Positions 33,801 through 45,770 of a stretch of DNA of 64,000 nucleotides are shown here, piece by piece (position 1 is the stretch's first letter; each line of letters starts with the position of its first letter). A model generated the notes under the pieces. That model was not told the DNA's origin, ran no database searches, and was given only the letters and a program-made list of their open reading frames with translations. This DNA is from Aegilops tauschii subsp. strangulata (taxonomy: Eukaryota > Streptophyta > Magnoliopsida > Poales > Poaceae), in assembly GCF_002575655.3 (NCBI RefSeq), contig NC_053040.3, positions 155,745,148 through 155,809,147 on the forward strand. The letters run 5' to 3'. Position numbers and translations under genes: made by a program.

Positions 33801-36800
33801 ATAATAACCAGAGCCACCAGAGTATACTTGTGCAGAGGGATATTAGCCAGGTTCAGTGCTATAAGTGTAGGCAGATGGGCCACTACTCCAATGCTTGTCC
33901 AGAGAGCAAGAATGGTAATGGGAATTCAGGAGTGAGCAAGCCAAACCCCATCCAAAGGGGTCATGTCAACCATGTTAATGTGGAGGAGGTCTACAATGAA
34001 CCTGATGCAGTGATTGGTAAGTTTTTGATCAATTCAATACATGTGCTTGTTCTTTTTGATTCTGGTGCATCACATTCATTCATATCACGGGTATTTGTGG
34101 ATAAACATAAGCTTCCTGCCGTAGTACTTAAGTCACCTATTCTAGTAAGTTCTCCGGGGGCTGAGATGGCAGCAAGCTTGGGTTGTTTTCAGATGCCTTT
34201 GTCTATTGGGAAGCACGTTTTTCCTATAGATTTGATTATATTGAAGTCACAAGGTCTGGATATTATTTTGGAAATGGATTGGATGATCAAATATCAAGGT
34301 ATTATTAATTGTGCCAGTCGATCTATTACTCTCAGTGCACCAGCAGGGAAGAGGATCAAATATGTATGTAAGTATAAGCGTCATCAGGTGCAGGTGAACT
34401 CTCTTAAGGGGGGTAGCCTGGAAGAGGTGCCAGTTGTGAGAGATTATCCAGATGTGTTTCCAGAGGAGTTGCCAGGTATGCCACCGGATAGGGATATTGA
34501 GTTTCTTATTGATTTAATACCAGGCACTAGACCTATTACAAAGAGACCGTATAGAATGCCTCCTCAAGAGTTGGAGGAATTGAAGAAGCAGATAAGAGAA
34601 TTGCAGGCACAAGGATTTATTCACCCAAGTTCATCACCTTGGGGAGCTCCAGTTTTGTTTGTGGAGAAGAAAGATGGGACCTTGAGGATGTGTGTTGATT
34701 ATCGTTCTCTGAATGAGGTAACCATTAAGAATAAGTATTTGCCTATGATAAATGATCTGTTTGACCAGTTGGAGGGAGCTACTGTGTTTTCTAAGATTGA
34801 TCTTCATTCTTGTTATCATCAATTGAAGATTTGTGAGCAAGATATTCCAAAGACTGCTTTTACTACGAGGTATGGGTTGTATGAATATACTGTTATGTCA
34901 TTTGGATTGACTAACGCTCATGCATACTTCATGAATATGATGAACAACGTGTTCGTGGAGTTCTCGGATAAATTTGTGGTTGTTTTCATTGATGATATAT
35001 TGGTGTTCTCCAAGAATAAGCAAGAGCATGAGGTGCATCTGTGTTTGGTATTGGAGAAATTGAGGGAACATCAGTTGTATGCCAAGTTCAGCAAATGTGA
35101 GTTTTGGCTGGATGAGGTAGCTTTCCTTGGACATGTTGTGTCAGGTAATGGAGTTGCAGTTGATCCATCTAAGGTTGCTGCAGTTACAGAGTGGGAGACA
35201 CCCATGACAGTTGGGGAGATTCGCAGCTTTTTGGGCCTTGCATGTTATTACAGGAGGTTTATTGAGAACTTTTCCAAGATTGCAAAGCCTATGACTGAAT
35301 TGTTGAAGAAGGAGAAGAAATTTGTTTGGAATGATGAATGTGAAGCCAGCTTTCAGGAATTGAAGCAGCGTTTGGTTACAGCACCAGTCTTAACTCTGCC
35401 GGATATACATAAGGACTTCCAGGTATATTGTGATGCTTCTCGTCAAGGACTTGGGAGTGTTTTGATGCAGGAAGGTAAAGTTGTTTCATATGCTTCACGT
35501 CAGCTTAAGAATCATGAGCATAATTATCCTACACATGATTTGGAGTTAGCCTCAGTTGTGCATGCATTGAAAACTTGGAGGCCATATCTTATTGGTAATC
35601 ATTGTGATATATTTACTGATCATAAGAGCTTGAAGTATATTTTTACTCAGAAGGATTTGAACCTCAGGCAGAGGAGATGGTTGGAGCTTATTAAGGATTA
35701 TGATTTGAATGTGCAGTATCATCCTGGTAAGGCTAATGTTGTTGCTGATGCGTTCAGTCGTAGGAGCCATGCTAATGCAATTAATGTTGATAATATGCCA
35801 CCCGAGTTATGTGAACAGTTCAGGAATCTCATGTTGGAGATGGTTCCTAAGGGATATTTGGCAACACTTGAGGTAAAGCCTACTTTGCTTGACAGGATCA
35901 GAGAAGCTCAAAAGGGTGATAAGGAGATTGCTGAGATAAAAGAGAATATGGTTAAAGGTAAGGCAGAAGGTTTCCATGAGGATGAACATGGAGCCATATG
36001 GTTTGAAAAGCGTATTTGTGTACCTCATGATGCATATATCAGGAAGTTGATTCTTCAGGAGGTGCATGATTCACCTTATTCTATTCACCCAAGTAATACT
36101 AAGATGTATTTGGATTTGAGGGAAAGATTTTGGTGGTCTAGCCTGAAGAGGGAAATTGCTGGGTATATTGCAACATGTGATTTGTGCCAGAGAGTTAAGG
36201 CGGAACATCAGAGACCAGCAGGTTTGTTACAGCCATTGCCTATACCTGATTGGAAGTGGGATGAGATTGGTATGGATTTCATTACAGGTTTACCCAGGAC
36301 TCGGTCAGGTTATGATTCTATTTGGGTAGTTGTTGATCGTTTAACTAAAGTGGCTCACTTCATCCAGGTAAAGACTACTTATACCATTGCTCAGCTAGCA
36401 AAGATTTATATGTCTAAAATTGTTTGTCTGCATGGAGTTCCAAGGAAGGTAGTGTCTGATAGAGGTACTCAGTTCACATCCAAATTCTGGCGTCAGTTGC
36501 ATGAATCCTTGGGCACCAGGCTGGAATTCAGTACAACTTTCCATCCACAAACAGATGGGCAGACAGAGAGGGTAAATCAGATTTTGGAGGATATGTTGAG
36601 AGCTCGTGCTTTGGACTATGGGTCTAGTTGGGATGATAATTTACCTTATGCAGAGTTCTCATATAATAACAGTTATCAGGCTAGTCTGAAGATGGCACCA
36701 TTTGAGGTATTGTATGGTAGAAAGTGCAGGACACCGTTGATGTGGGATGAGGTTGGAGAGCGTCAGTTCTTTGGACCAGACTTGATCAGAGATGCTGAGG

Positions 36801-37333
36801 AGAAGGTCAAGTTGATTCGTGACAGGCTGAAGATAGCACAGTCCAGGCAGAAGAGTTATGCTGATGCAAAACGTAAGGAGGTGACATATGAGGTAGGAGA
36901 CCGTGCATATCTTACAGTTTCACCACTCTGTGGAATTAAGAGGTTTGGAATCAAGGGTAAGTTAGCACCACATTTTGTGGGGCCTTACAAGCTCTTGGAG
37001 CATAGAGGAGAGGTAGCTTATCAGCTGGAGTTGCGAGAATCCTTGTCAGGAGTTCATGATGTGTTTCATGTATCTCAGTTGAAGAAGTGTCATGCAGAGA
37101 TGATGGATGTTCCATTGAGGGACACAGTGCCACTTGAGGCAATTCAGTTGGAGAGTGATTTGACATATGAGGAGAAGCCTGTTAAGATTCTGGAGAGAGC
37201 AGAGAGAGTTACTCATACTAAGACAATCAAGTTATGCAAGGTTCAATGGGATCATCATACAGAGGAGGGAGCTACCTGGGAACGAGAGGAAGATCTCGGG
37301 CGGGATCACCCACACCTATTTGCTAGCCAGCCC

Positions 37334-37371
37334 GAATCTCGAGGGCGAGATTCATCTAAAGGGGGTAGGTT
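37334..37371 (+). promoter_or_regulatory. PPT and hairpin, body 1
   Basis: GAATCTCG (37334-37341), AGGG, CGAGATTC (37346-37353), then TCATCTAAAGGGGGTAGGT next to the LTR. Confidence 0.75.
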
Positions 37372-38721
37372 TGTAACATCCCAATTTTCCTAAATTAGGA
37401 TGTTAATAGATCATACATATGCATCTCATATTTTTCTATGCATTTTTCCTTTTTCAGAATATTCAAATCATTATGCAACAAAAAGGCAATTTATTGGAGT
37501 GGAGATAACATGACTTCTCCCCTATTTTAAAAATGTTCATAATGTGCATAATAATATTTCCAGCTCATCTGATATTCTCTGGTAATTTTTAAAGTGGCCA
37601 AAGTATTTTATTTGACTGTTTTGTTGCTGTTGTGTGGCCTATTGCATAAAATGAATTCTCAAAATTTGCATTAGGTGAGGAAATAGTGTTCATGTAGTTT
37701 ATGTTAGTAGTATACATTTTACTGTGTGTCTATGTATTTTTATTTAGTTTTTATACTGTTGTTTTATTTTTAGTTATTTAGTGCTGTAGTTTTTGTTAAA
37801 GAGAAAAAACACAGCATGCAGCGCACTGGGCAGCCCAACGCCCGCGGCCCAGCACCCCAGCGCAGCAGCGCACCTGCACGGCCCACCCAGCCGACCGCCC
37901 GAAGCGGTATGCTGCACGCACGCACGCCCCGCGCCTTCAGCCACTGCCAGCGGACCCCACCCCGTGCCCCTGTTTCTTCACCGAGCCGGACGCCACGCCG
38001 CGCGCACGCCGAGGCCGAGCCCGACTCGACCCCACGTCCTGGTCCACCTCGAGCGCCGCTGACCCGTCGTACGCGAGCCCAACTGCTCGAGAGACACTGC
38101 ATCCCCTCCTCGATCTTCTCCGTCGCCGCACGCTCTGGTTAGGGCGAAACTCATCTCGTCTTGGAGCTCCGCCGACCGCCGCCGTTCGCCGGTCGTTGCC
38201 GTCGCCGTAAGAACTCGCAAAGCTCAGTCGTTTGCACCCTTCAATTCCCCACTCGACGCCGAACTCTTTTGACACCCCGGGAAACCCTGCAGAGCACTAG
38301 GACGCCGCCGCCACCGACGTCTGCCGCCGCCGGAGCTCTTCCGGTTCACCCCGCCACCGCAGCCGCAGAGGAGGTCCTCGCCTTCGTCGAACACCACCAC
38401 CACCTCTGCCACTCAATGCCGCACCCGTCCACCCCCTCAACTTCGCCGGAGACCCGCCGGAGAAGCTCCACCGCCGACGCCCGAGACCGCCGCTGTCGTT
38501 CCTCTGTTACCGGTGAGCACGCACGCGCTGGAGTTTTTCCACCAATCCCGTGCTGCCACGTGGCAGTGCTACAGGACACGCACAAAAGTCGCTACAATCC
38601 AGATGTTTTCTGTTGCTTTTCTTTTTGTTTTATTTTCAGATTTTCAACTAGCTATATCTTTTAGTCTGTAGCTCCAATTTAGGTACTTTTTTTCCTATGC
38701 ACTCACAAAAACCAGCACTTT

Positions 38722-38726
38722 ATCAC
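38722..38726. repeat. TSD ATCAC (left) of the solo Sirevirus LTR
   Basis: Exact partner at 41349-41353. Confidence 0.9.
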
Positions 38727-39180
38727 TGAAAGAACATGCGGTGCCCCCATGTTTGGTTTTGGTAATTGATGACAATCTCTATGGACTAATGGTTGCCTTG
38801 AGTTATATTTGAAGGATTTGTCCATAGGCATTTCTTGAAGTTCATGTGTTGGTTTCAAGGAGTTTATGTGGTGACCAAGGTGTTATTAAGGAATTATCCA
38901 AAGATTGGTCATGTGAGAGTTGAGCTTATTGCAAGCATGTCTTGGAGAAGAAGATTGTGTGATCATTCATGCATATCTTCAAGACATCATCCAAATGAAG
39001 AGAGTTGAAAAGATTCATGGTTGATCAAGACTAAGTCAACAGTGAATCAGCTTGATCAACTCACAAAGTGTAGAAGATGTACCGAGAGGGATCAAGCGAT
39101 CCCATGGTGTGGTAAGCATTGTCAATTACGCTTTGTGTACTAACCCATGATCTTCGTGAGAGTTCTTTGTGGGGTTAGGT

Positions 39181-39361
39181 TGCGGTGTGCAAGTTCAAGT
39201 GAAGCATCATGAAGAGATCAAATGCTTGAAGCTTGCCGTCCATTGTGGTGACAATGGACTTCTGAAGATGTTGCGGTGTGCAAGTTCAAGTGAAGCATCA
39301 TGAAGAGATCAAATGCTTGAAGCTTGCCGTCCATTGTGGTGACAATGGACTTGTGAAGATG
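39181..39361. repeat. 91-bp tandem duplication
   Basis: Copies 39181-39271 and 39272-39361 differ by one substitution (CTTCTG/CTTGTG) and one base in length. Near-identity implies a recent duplication. Confidence 0.9.
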
Positions 39362-39931
39362 TGCGGAAGAGTGGCTCACCCATAGTGGAGCATGGGGGAG
39401 CAATCAACTAGTCTTCATCGAGCCAACGCAACCAAGAAAGGTGGTCCAACTTGAGGGAGTCAAGATCGTCATCATCTAGCTCAAGTGGACCATGTGCAAG
39501 GCAAAGGTTTGCTCTTGATAGGTTTTCTATTTTACCGGTCTCATGATGGTAGTTGGGAGACCGGGTTATAGGATCGATTGCCGTACTATCAAGGGGGGCT
39601 CTCGATGAGTAGCTTGATCGTATCGTTCATAGAGAGCTCAAACCATTGCATCCTTGCATCATCTTTATTGGTTCTTGTTTGGTCCTTCTCTTTGTGAGTT
39701 TTGGAGCTTATGGTCATCTTGATGACAAGCTCGAGTTCATCGAAAACGGAGTTCACTCGCATCTTCTATGATGTTTTCGATGTTGGAGGTTATGCCGGTT
39801 CTTCTCGGTTGGAGGTTTCACTCCTCTATTTGTTGGCATACCTCCCCTGCCTCTTCTTACTATAACCAACAAGCTTGAGTTTGCTCAATTCGGAGCTCAT
39901 ATGCAGAAGTTATGGCAGTTTTAGTTTCCTA

Positions 39932-40233
39932 GCGGTAGTACCGCGGGCCGGAGCGGTAGTACCGCTTGGGTGCTACAAGCGGTAGTACCGCTCTAGAGCG
40001 ATAGTACCGCTCCAGAGCGGTAGTACCGCTGGTAGCCCCCAGCCATAGTACCGCTGGGGTCTCGTGCTAGTACCTCCTCGATTCGAGGGGTCTTTTTTCG
40101 TGTCGGGTTTTACGGTACTAGCCGCGGCAGTGGGGGCCGTAGTACCGCTCGTATGCGGTAGTACCGCCCTGACCACCGCGGTAGTACCGCTCTGGGCCCA
40201 GCGGCAGTACCGCCGGCCAAGCGGTAGTACCGC
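39932..40233. repeat. Cluster of 11 GCGGTAGTACCGC-type palindromes
   Basis: Perfect 13-mers (arms GCGGTA/TACCGC around a central G) start at 39932, 39953, 39979, 40017, 40155, 40178 and 40221. Variants start at 39998, 40042, 40136 and 40201. Spacing is irregular. The cluster ends about 50 bp before the TATA box, as for an upstream protein-binding array. Confidence 0.9.
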
Positions 40234-40281
40234 TCTCTGCGGGGCTGGTGTGGGGGGTAACGGTTGGATTGTCCCCCCCAC

Positions 40282-40289
40282 TATATAAG
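40282..40289 (+). promoter_or_regulatory. LTR TATA box
   Basis: TATATAAG following a C-run, with a pyrimidine-rich stretch downstream; the only clear TATA in this LTR. Confidence 0.6.
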
Positions 40290-40829
40290 GAGGTCTTCTT
40301 CCCCAATCAACCTTATCTCTTGAGCTCGTGTTCTTCCCCCATTGTTGACCTTCTTCGAGCTTGCTAACTCTCAATCCCTCCATGGATTCTTGCTAGTTTT
40401 TGAGGGAAAAGAGAGAGGAGATCTAGATCCACATTTCCACCAATCACTTTCTCCTCTTTGTGAGGGGAACCCCTTGGATCTAGATCTTGGAGTCTTGGTG
40501 TTCTCCTTCTTGTTCTTCCTCTCATCTTCCTCCCTAGCATTAGTTGCTTCGGTGGGATTTGAGAGAGAAGGATTTGGGCACTCCGTGTGCCCTTGCCATT
40601 GCATTTGGTGCATCGGTTTGAGTTCTCCACGTGATACGTGGAAGTTACAAGTTGAGAAGCTTATTACTCTTGGGTGCTTGGTGCCCTTGAGCTTGTTCCT
40701 CTTGGGTGCTTGGGCACCCTAGACGGTTGGTGGTGTTCGGAGCTCAATCATTGTGGTGTAAAGCTCCGGGCAAGCGTCGGGGTCTCCAATTAGGTTGTGG
40801 AGATCGCCCCGAGCAATTTGACGGGTACC

Positions 40830-40921
40830 GGTGACCGCCCCCAAGGGTTGCCAAAGTGTACGGGTTCGGTGACCGCCCCCAAGGGTTGCCATTTGTACGG
40901 GTTCGGTGACCGCCCTCAAGG
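40830..40921. repeat. 37/38-bp minisatellite, 2.5 copies
   Basis: GGTGACCGCCCCCAAGGGTT units start at 40830, 40868 and 40905; the third is cut short. Confidence 0.85.
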
Positions 40922-41348
40922 GTCCCTTAGTGGAATCACGGCATCTTTTATTGTGTGAGGGCGTGAGGAGATTACGGTGGCCCTAGTGGCTTCTTGGGGA
41001 GCATTGTGCCTCCACACCGCTCCAAACGGAGATTAGCATCCGCATGGGTGTGAACTTCGGGATACATCGTCATCTCCGCGTGCCTCGGTTATCTCTTACC
41101 CGAACCCTTTACTTATGCACTTTACTTTGTGATAGCCATATTGTTTCTTTTCATATATCTTGCTATCACTTAGTTGTTTATCTTGCTTAGCATAAGTTGT
41201 TGGTGCACATAGGTGAGCCTAGTTCTTGTAGGTTTTGTGCTTGTCAAATTAACCGCTAGGTTTATTCCGCATTTGTTCAAGCCTAAACCGTAATTATTTT
41301 AAAGCGCCTATTCACCCCCCCCCTCTAGGCGACATCCACGATCTTTCA

Positions 41349-41353
41349 ATCAC
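41349..41353. repeat. TSD ATCAC (right) of the solo Sirevirus LTR
   Basis: Exact partner of 38722-38726. Confidence 0.9.
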
Positions 41354-42894
41354 AGTACCAAAATCTCACATGTTTACAATTTTCAAATTTGAATTCGTTC
41401 AAGTTTGAATTAAATCTTCCGGAGGCCGTAACTTTCAAACCGTTTATCAGAATCGAGTGTTTCTTTTTGCATTGTGACCGTAGTGCAATTTAGGTGCTGT
41501 AAAGCTTTTGTTGTTGAGTTTTAAAATGGTTTTATTGCTGTTGGTTTTGTTTTGGTTCTATTCGTGTTCCGGTGATTTATTTGTTGAATTGTGTGAAACG
41601 TGTACATTGTCCGGAGTGCGACGCGAGCTATTGTCAGGAGTGTGACCTTTTGAACCAGAACCAAGGCAAGTTACATGTTGATCATCCTTTACCTACTGTT
41701 TTCCTATGCATTGTAGTATATATCACACTATAACTTTATGCATTATAGGATTGTTAGATTTTGAGCTATGCTGTTGAGCTATCTTCCCGTCTTTGCAATT
41801 CGTGGTAGTTGTAGTTTGCTATGCTTTGTAGACGGGGGTGGTTCGTGTGTTCATTGACCTTATGTGATGATTACATAGATAACAAATTGAGTAGTAATTA
41901 AGGATTTAACTCACCTCTGGGCAGAACTGGTATTGATGGGTGGTTTCAAGAACATCATGGTTTATACCCTCTGAATGTAAGTGGACGGCCGCCCAGGCTC
42001 AAAAAGATCAGACAGACTTAGTGACTAGTAGCTTCCATGCGCAACCACTAGCTAAATGGGCTCTAGCTTAGTTGAGTAGGTTGTGGGATCCTCGCCCAGG
42101 TAAGCTAGCAATTGTAGATATGAGTAGGTGTACCGGCTACCGGGGGTGGAGGTGACTGCTTCTGAAAGACTTCGTCTCAATCTTCGGGTTGAGTCTAGTG
42201 GGTAAAGTGTGCAAAACTCTGCAGAGTATTAAAACTAATCATGCTTAGTCGTGTCCCCAGTTATGGGCAACTTTGAGCGACTATGCCATTACAGTTGTTG
42301 GATGATCTTGACAGATGTGACACTTAATAATATTTGTGGGAGAACTTAATAATGGGTAGGTTGGAGTTGATTTTGCCAACTCAACCTTGTGTATTTAATT
42401 GTAGTAATAAAAGAACTAAATAAAAATTTGACTATTAGGTAGTTATTAAAAAAATCATCTTTCTACAAAAATAAACCCTCAAGCCTTCCTTTTGTTATAC
42501 TATGCGTATACATGTAGGTCTGCTTTATTATTACTCCTGTGTAACTTGCCAATACATTCCAAGTATTGACCTATATGGCTGCAACGTCTCCTGTTGCAGG
42601 ATATTCAGACGAACAGTAAGGTACCGTTAGGGCTGCGAGTCTGCACTCAGCATCACGAGTGGGCTATGATGGGACTCATCGTTATTTTCTGCTACTTTTC
42701 GCTGTTTGATTGAATAAAGCTGGCCAAGTGCTATGCAGATTGTTTTATTTTATACATTTTGGATCATACGTTGTAATAAATGATGCACTTGCTATTATGG
42801 TATTCATCTATATTGTGTGTGCTAGCGAGTTCGATACAGGGACTAGCACGGTAAGCACAGAGACTCAAACCCTTCGAGGTTTGGTCGTTACAGA

Positions 42895-42906
42895 TGGTAT
42901 CAGAGC
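42895..42906 (+). promoter_or_regulatory. PBS of body 2, initiator-Met type
   Basis: TGGTATCAGAGC two bases after the LTR end. The leader to 43324 repeats that of body 1 and holds no coding frame. Confidence 0.85.
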
Positions 42907-43324
42907 AGTGTGTTGACTGTAGGACGTGACCCTAGAAAATGGATTAGAAAAGCCATAGGAGAGAAAATTATTTTATAAACTAGTTATACTTCTTGCTGTT
43001 TATTAGTTAACCCCCTCAAGTATCTCGAACAGTTAAGTAGGAACTAGTGTTGAGACCACCATTCATGTTTGTTTTATATTGCAACGTTATCGTGTTAGCG
43101 TATCTGATTATGCCCACTTTCGTGGTATGAAGATACTAGATTGTTTGCTTGGTTGGTAGTTTGTTTGCTAAATTATATCTTGTCGAATTTATTCGACTAT
43201 ATATATAATATTGTTTGTTGTGTTTTGTTGGCTTGATCATATTATGCATATGGGTAGAATACATTTATATATACATAGTCTTTGTCCCTATTATATCTAT
43301 AACTCATCTATGCTTGCCCACCAG

Positions 43325-44859
43325 ATGCCGCCGAGGCGTGACACTAGACGCACTACTGCAGGAGGAGACAACAATAACAATGACGTACCGCCATACATGC
43401 AGCAGTTGCTTCAGGGACAGGCTCAGTTGATCTAGTTGCTTGTCCAGAACTAGAACAACAACAATAACTACAACAATCCGCCACCACCACCACCTGTGGA
43501 TATGCTTACCAAGTTCTTGAGGTTGAATCCTCAGAGGTTCTCCAGTTCCCCTGAACCTATTATGGCTGATGATTGGCTCCGTGCAGTCAATAGGAACCTG
43601 GAGATGGTTGGATGCACTGATGCAGAGAGGGTGAGGTTTGCCTCACATTTGTTGGAGGGTCCTACTGCAGCTTGATGGGACAACTACTTGGTCACTTATC
43701 CCATTACTACTATCACATGGCCTCGGTTTCAGGATGCTTTCCGTGCTGCACATGTGTCTGCTGATGCTATGTGTCTGAAAAAGAAGGAGTTTCGCAGTTT
43801 GCGCCAGGGAGGTCGCACAGTTAATGCTTATGTGGAGGAATTTAATAATCTTGCATGTTATGATCCTAATGATGTTAACACTGATGCTGCTAGGTAGGAG
43901 AAATTCTTGGAGGGCCTAAATGATGATTTGAGCCTTCAGTTGACAGTGGCCACTTTTAGGAATTGCCGGGATTTGATTGATAAGGCTATTGTGCTGGAGG
44001 GAAAGCAGCAAGCCATAGAGAATCGCAAGAGGAAGTACAACAACAATAACAGGTATAATTCAGGACCACAGCAGAAGCCACGCACTTCATATCATGGTAA
44101 TGGAGGTAATGGGCATAATCATCATGGAGGTAATGGACATAATCATCATGGAGGGAATGACCACAACCATAATGGCCACCATCATCACAATGGGCACAAG
44201 AGTAACAATGGCAACGGTAGAGGTAATGGTAATGGTAATGGAGGGAATAATAACCAGAGCCACCAGAGTATGCCTGTGCAGAGGGATATTAGCCAGGTTC
44301 AGTGCTATAAGTGTAGGCAGATGGGCCACTACTCCAATGCTTGTCCAGAGAGCAAGAATGGTAATGGGAATTCTGGAGTGAGCAAGCCAAACCCCATCCA
44401 AAGGGGTCATGTCAACCATGTTAATGTGGAGGATGTCTATAATGAACCTGATGTAGTGATTGGTAAGTTTTTGATCAATTCAATGCATGCGCTTGTTCTT
44501 TTTGATTCTGGTGCATCACATTCATTCATATCACGGGTATTTGTGGACAAATATAAGCTTCCTACCGTAGTACTTAAGTCACCTATTCCAGTAAGTTCTC
44601 CGGGGGCTGAGATGGCAGCAAGCTTGGGTTGTTTTCAGATGCCTTTGTCTATTGGGAAGCATGTTTTTCCTACATATTTGATTATATTGAAGTCACAAGG
44701 TCTGGATATTATTTTGGGAATGCATTGGATGATCAAATATCAAGGTATTATTTATTGTGCCAGTCGATCTATTACTCTCAGTGCACCAGAAGGGAAGAGG
44801 ATCAAATATGTATGTAAGTATAAGTGTCATCAGGTGCAGGTGAACTCTCTTAAGGGGGG
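43325..44859 (+). pseudogene. gag: Chromovirus gag and protease, body 2, part 1
   Basis: ATG 43325. Same frame as body 1, with TAG at 43433 and 43451 at the same codons (37 and 43) as body 1, plus a private TGA at 43673 and TAG at 43895. From there it is open through the zinc knuckle and protease LFDSGAS to the insertion at 44860. Body 1's third stop is a sense CAG here. Confidence 0.9.
44855..44859. repeat. TSD GGGGG (left) of the Tat-type element
   Basis: The uninterrupted sequence at 34405-34430 shows the original target as a G run before TAGCCTGG; the right copy is 53996-54000. Confidence 0.85.
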
Positions 44860-45330
44860 TGTCGGTGTCGAAACCGGCGGTTCTTGGGTAGGGGGTCCCA
44901 AACTGTGCGTCTAAGGCGGATGGTAACAGGAGGCGGGGGACACAATGTTTACCCAGGTTCGGGCCCTCTCGATGGACGTAATACCCTACTTCCTGCTTGA
45001 TTGATCTTGATGATATGAGTATTACAAGAGTTGATCTACCACGAGATCGTAGAGGCTAAACCCTAGAAGCTAGCCTATGATAATGATTGTTGTTGTCCTA
45101 TGGACTAAACCCTCCGGTTTATATAGACATCGGAGGGGGCTAGGGTTACACAGAGTCGGTTACAAGGGAGGAGATCTACATATCCGAATTGCCAAGCTTG
45201 CCTTCCATGCAAAGGAGAGTCCCATCCGGACACGGGACGAAGTCTTCAACCTTGTATCTTCATAGTCCAACAGTCCGACCAAAGTATATAGTCCGGCTGT
45301 CCGAGGACCCCCTAATCCAGGACTCCCTCA
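44860..45330 (-). repeat. Tat-type 3' LTR (471 bp)
   Basis: Minus sense: TGAGGGAG...CCGACA. TATATAAA (minus) at 45118-45125 sits between inverted repeats CCCTCCG and CGGAGGG. The PPT-like GGGGCTAC (minus sense) abuts it at 45331. Confidence 0.9.
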
Positions 45331-45762
45331 GTAGCCCCTGAACCAGGATTCAATGACGATGAGTCTGGCGCGCAGATTGTCTTCGGCATTGCAAGGCGGG
45401 TTCCTCCTCCGAATACTCCATAGAAGATTTTGAACACAAGGATCATGTCCGGCTCTGCAAAACAAATTGCACATTCCACTGTAGAGAGTACAATATCCCA
45501 CAAATCTAATCTGCTGACAAATTTCGTAGCGTGACACCACGCCACGGCCCGGTCATTATTCGAACCGTTTTTCTCAACCAGCTACTGCACATATTGAGAG
45601 GCGGTTTTCTTGGCACGTCTTGTCGAAGCAGAGATCGTGTCCCCTTATCACGGGATTCTCATCAATACGGGTGTGGGTTACCCAACCACGCCATCAATCA
45701 TGACGCTTGGGGAATAAGCAAGTTTATTGGGCAAGTGGGAAGGCGCACAGTTTCTACTGCCC

Positions 45763-45770
45763 TTATAAAG
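45763..45770 (+). promoter_or_regulatory. TATA box of the antisense gene
   Basis: TTATAAAG inside CCCTTATAAAGGG, 114 bp upstream of ATG 45884, followed by a CT-rich leader (TCTTCTTCCCTGCCC). This suggests a promoter independent of, and opposite to, the LTR promoter. Confidence 0.6.

Larger units (their letters stand above)
32882..37393 (+). pseudogene. gag-pol: Chromovirus gag-pol, body 1 (long open stretch, N-terminal stops)
   Basis: ATG 32882 (MPPRRDTRRTTAGG). One frame throughout, stopped by TAG at 32990, 33008 and 33359; from 33362 it stays open to TAA 37391-37393. Positions counted in codons from 33386: Asn/Gly/His-rich stretch 85-150, zinc knuckle [14 protein letters not shown] about 158, protease LFDSGAS about 222, RT with [11 protein letters not shown] about 533, RNase H with [11 protein letters not shown] about 680, integrase core (GMDFITGLP about 962, VSDRGTQF about 1022, TERVNQ about 1059) and chromodomain from about 1258. 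A missing G in the PPT removes the usual stop, so the frame runs 22 nt into the LTR. The pol half could still be translatable, but gag is interrupted at codon 37. Confidence 0.92.
38727..41348 (+). repeat. Solo LTR, Sirevirus-like copia (2622 bp)
   Basis: Ends TGAAAGA/TCTTTCA form a perfect 7-bp inverted repeat, with TSD ATCAC on both sides and no internal domain, so it is a solo LTR left by LTR-LTR recombination. TATATAAG at 40282-40289. The 3' end has CGCCTATTCACCCCCC...CTCTAGGCG (41305-41331) as in the LTR ending at 9987, which argues for the Sirevirus lineage. Contains a 91-bp tandem duplication, a palindrome cluster and a 38-bp minisatellite. Confidence 0.85.
37372..42892 (+). repeat. 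Chromovirus LTR 2 (shared central LTR; 2.9 kb plus nested solo LTR)
   Basis: Starts TGTAACATCCC after the PPT of body 1 and ends CGTTACA before the PBS of body 2, so it is 3' LTR of one and 5' LTR of the other. Interrupted by 38727-41348 with TSD ATCAC. Donor-like AAGGCAAGT at 41663-41671; hairpin at 42580-42598. Confidence 0.88.

Noticed and set aside
39932..40233. Possible CRISPR-like array
   Set aside because: Repeats are 13 bp, unevenly spaced and inside a plant retrotransposon LTR.
40342..40722. Open frame downstream of the TATA in the solo LTR
   Set aside because: Located in R/U5 of an LTR, with no domain; AT/CT-rich chance frame.
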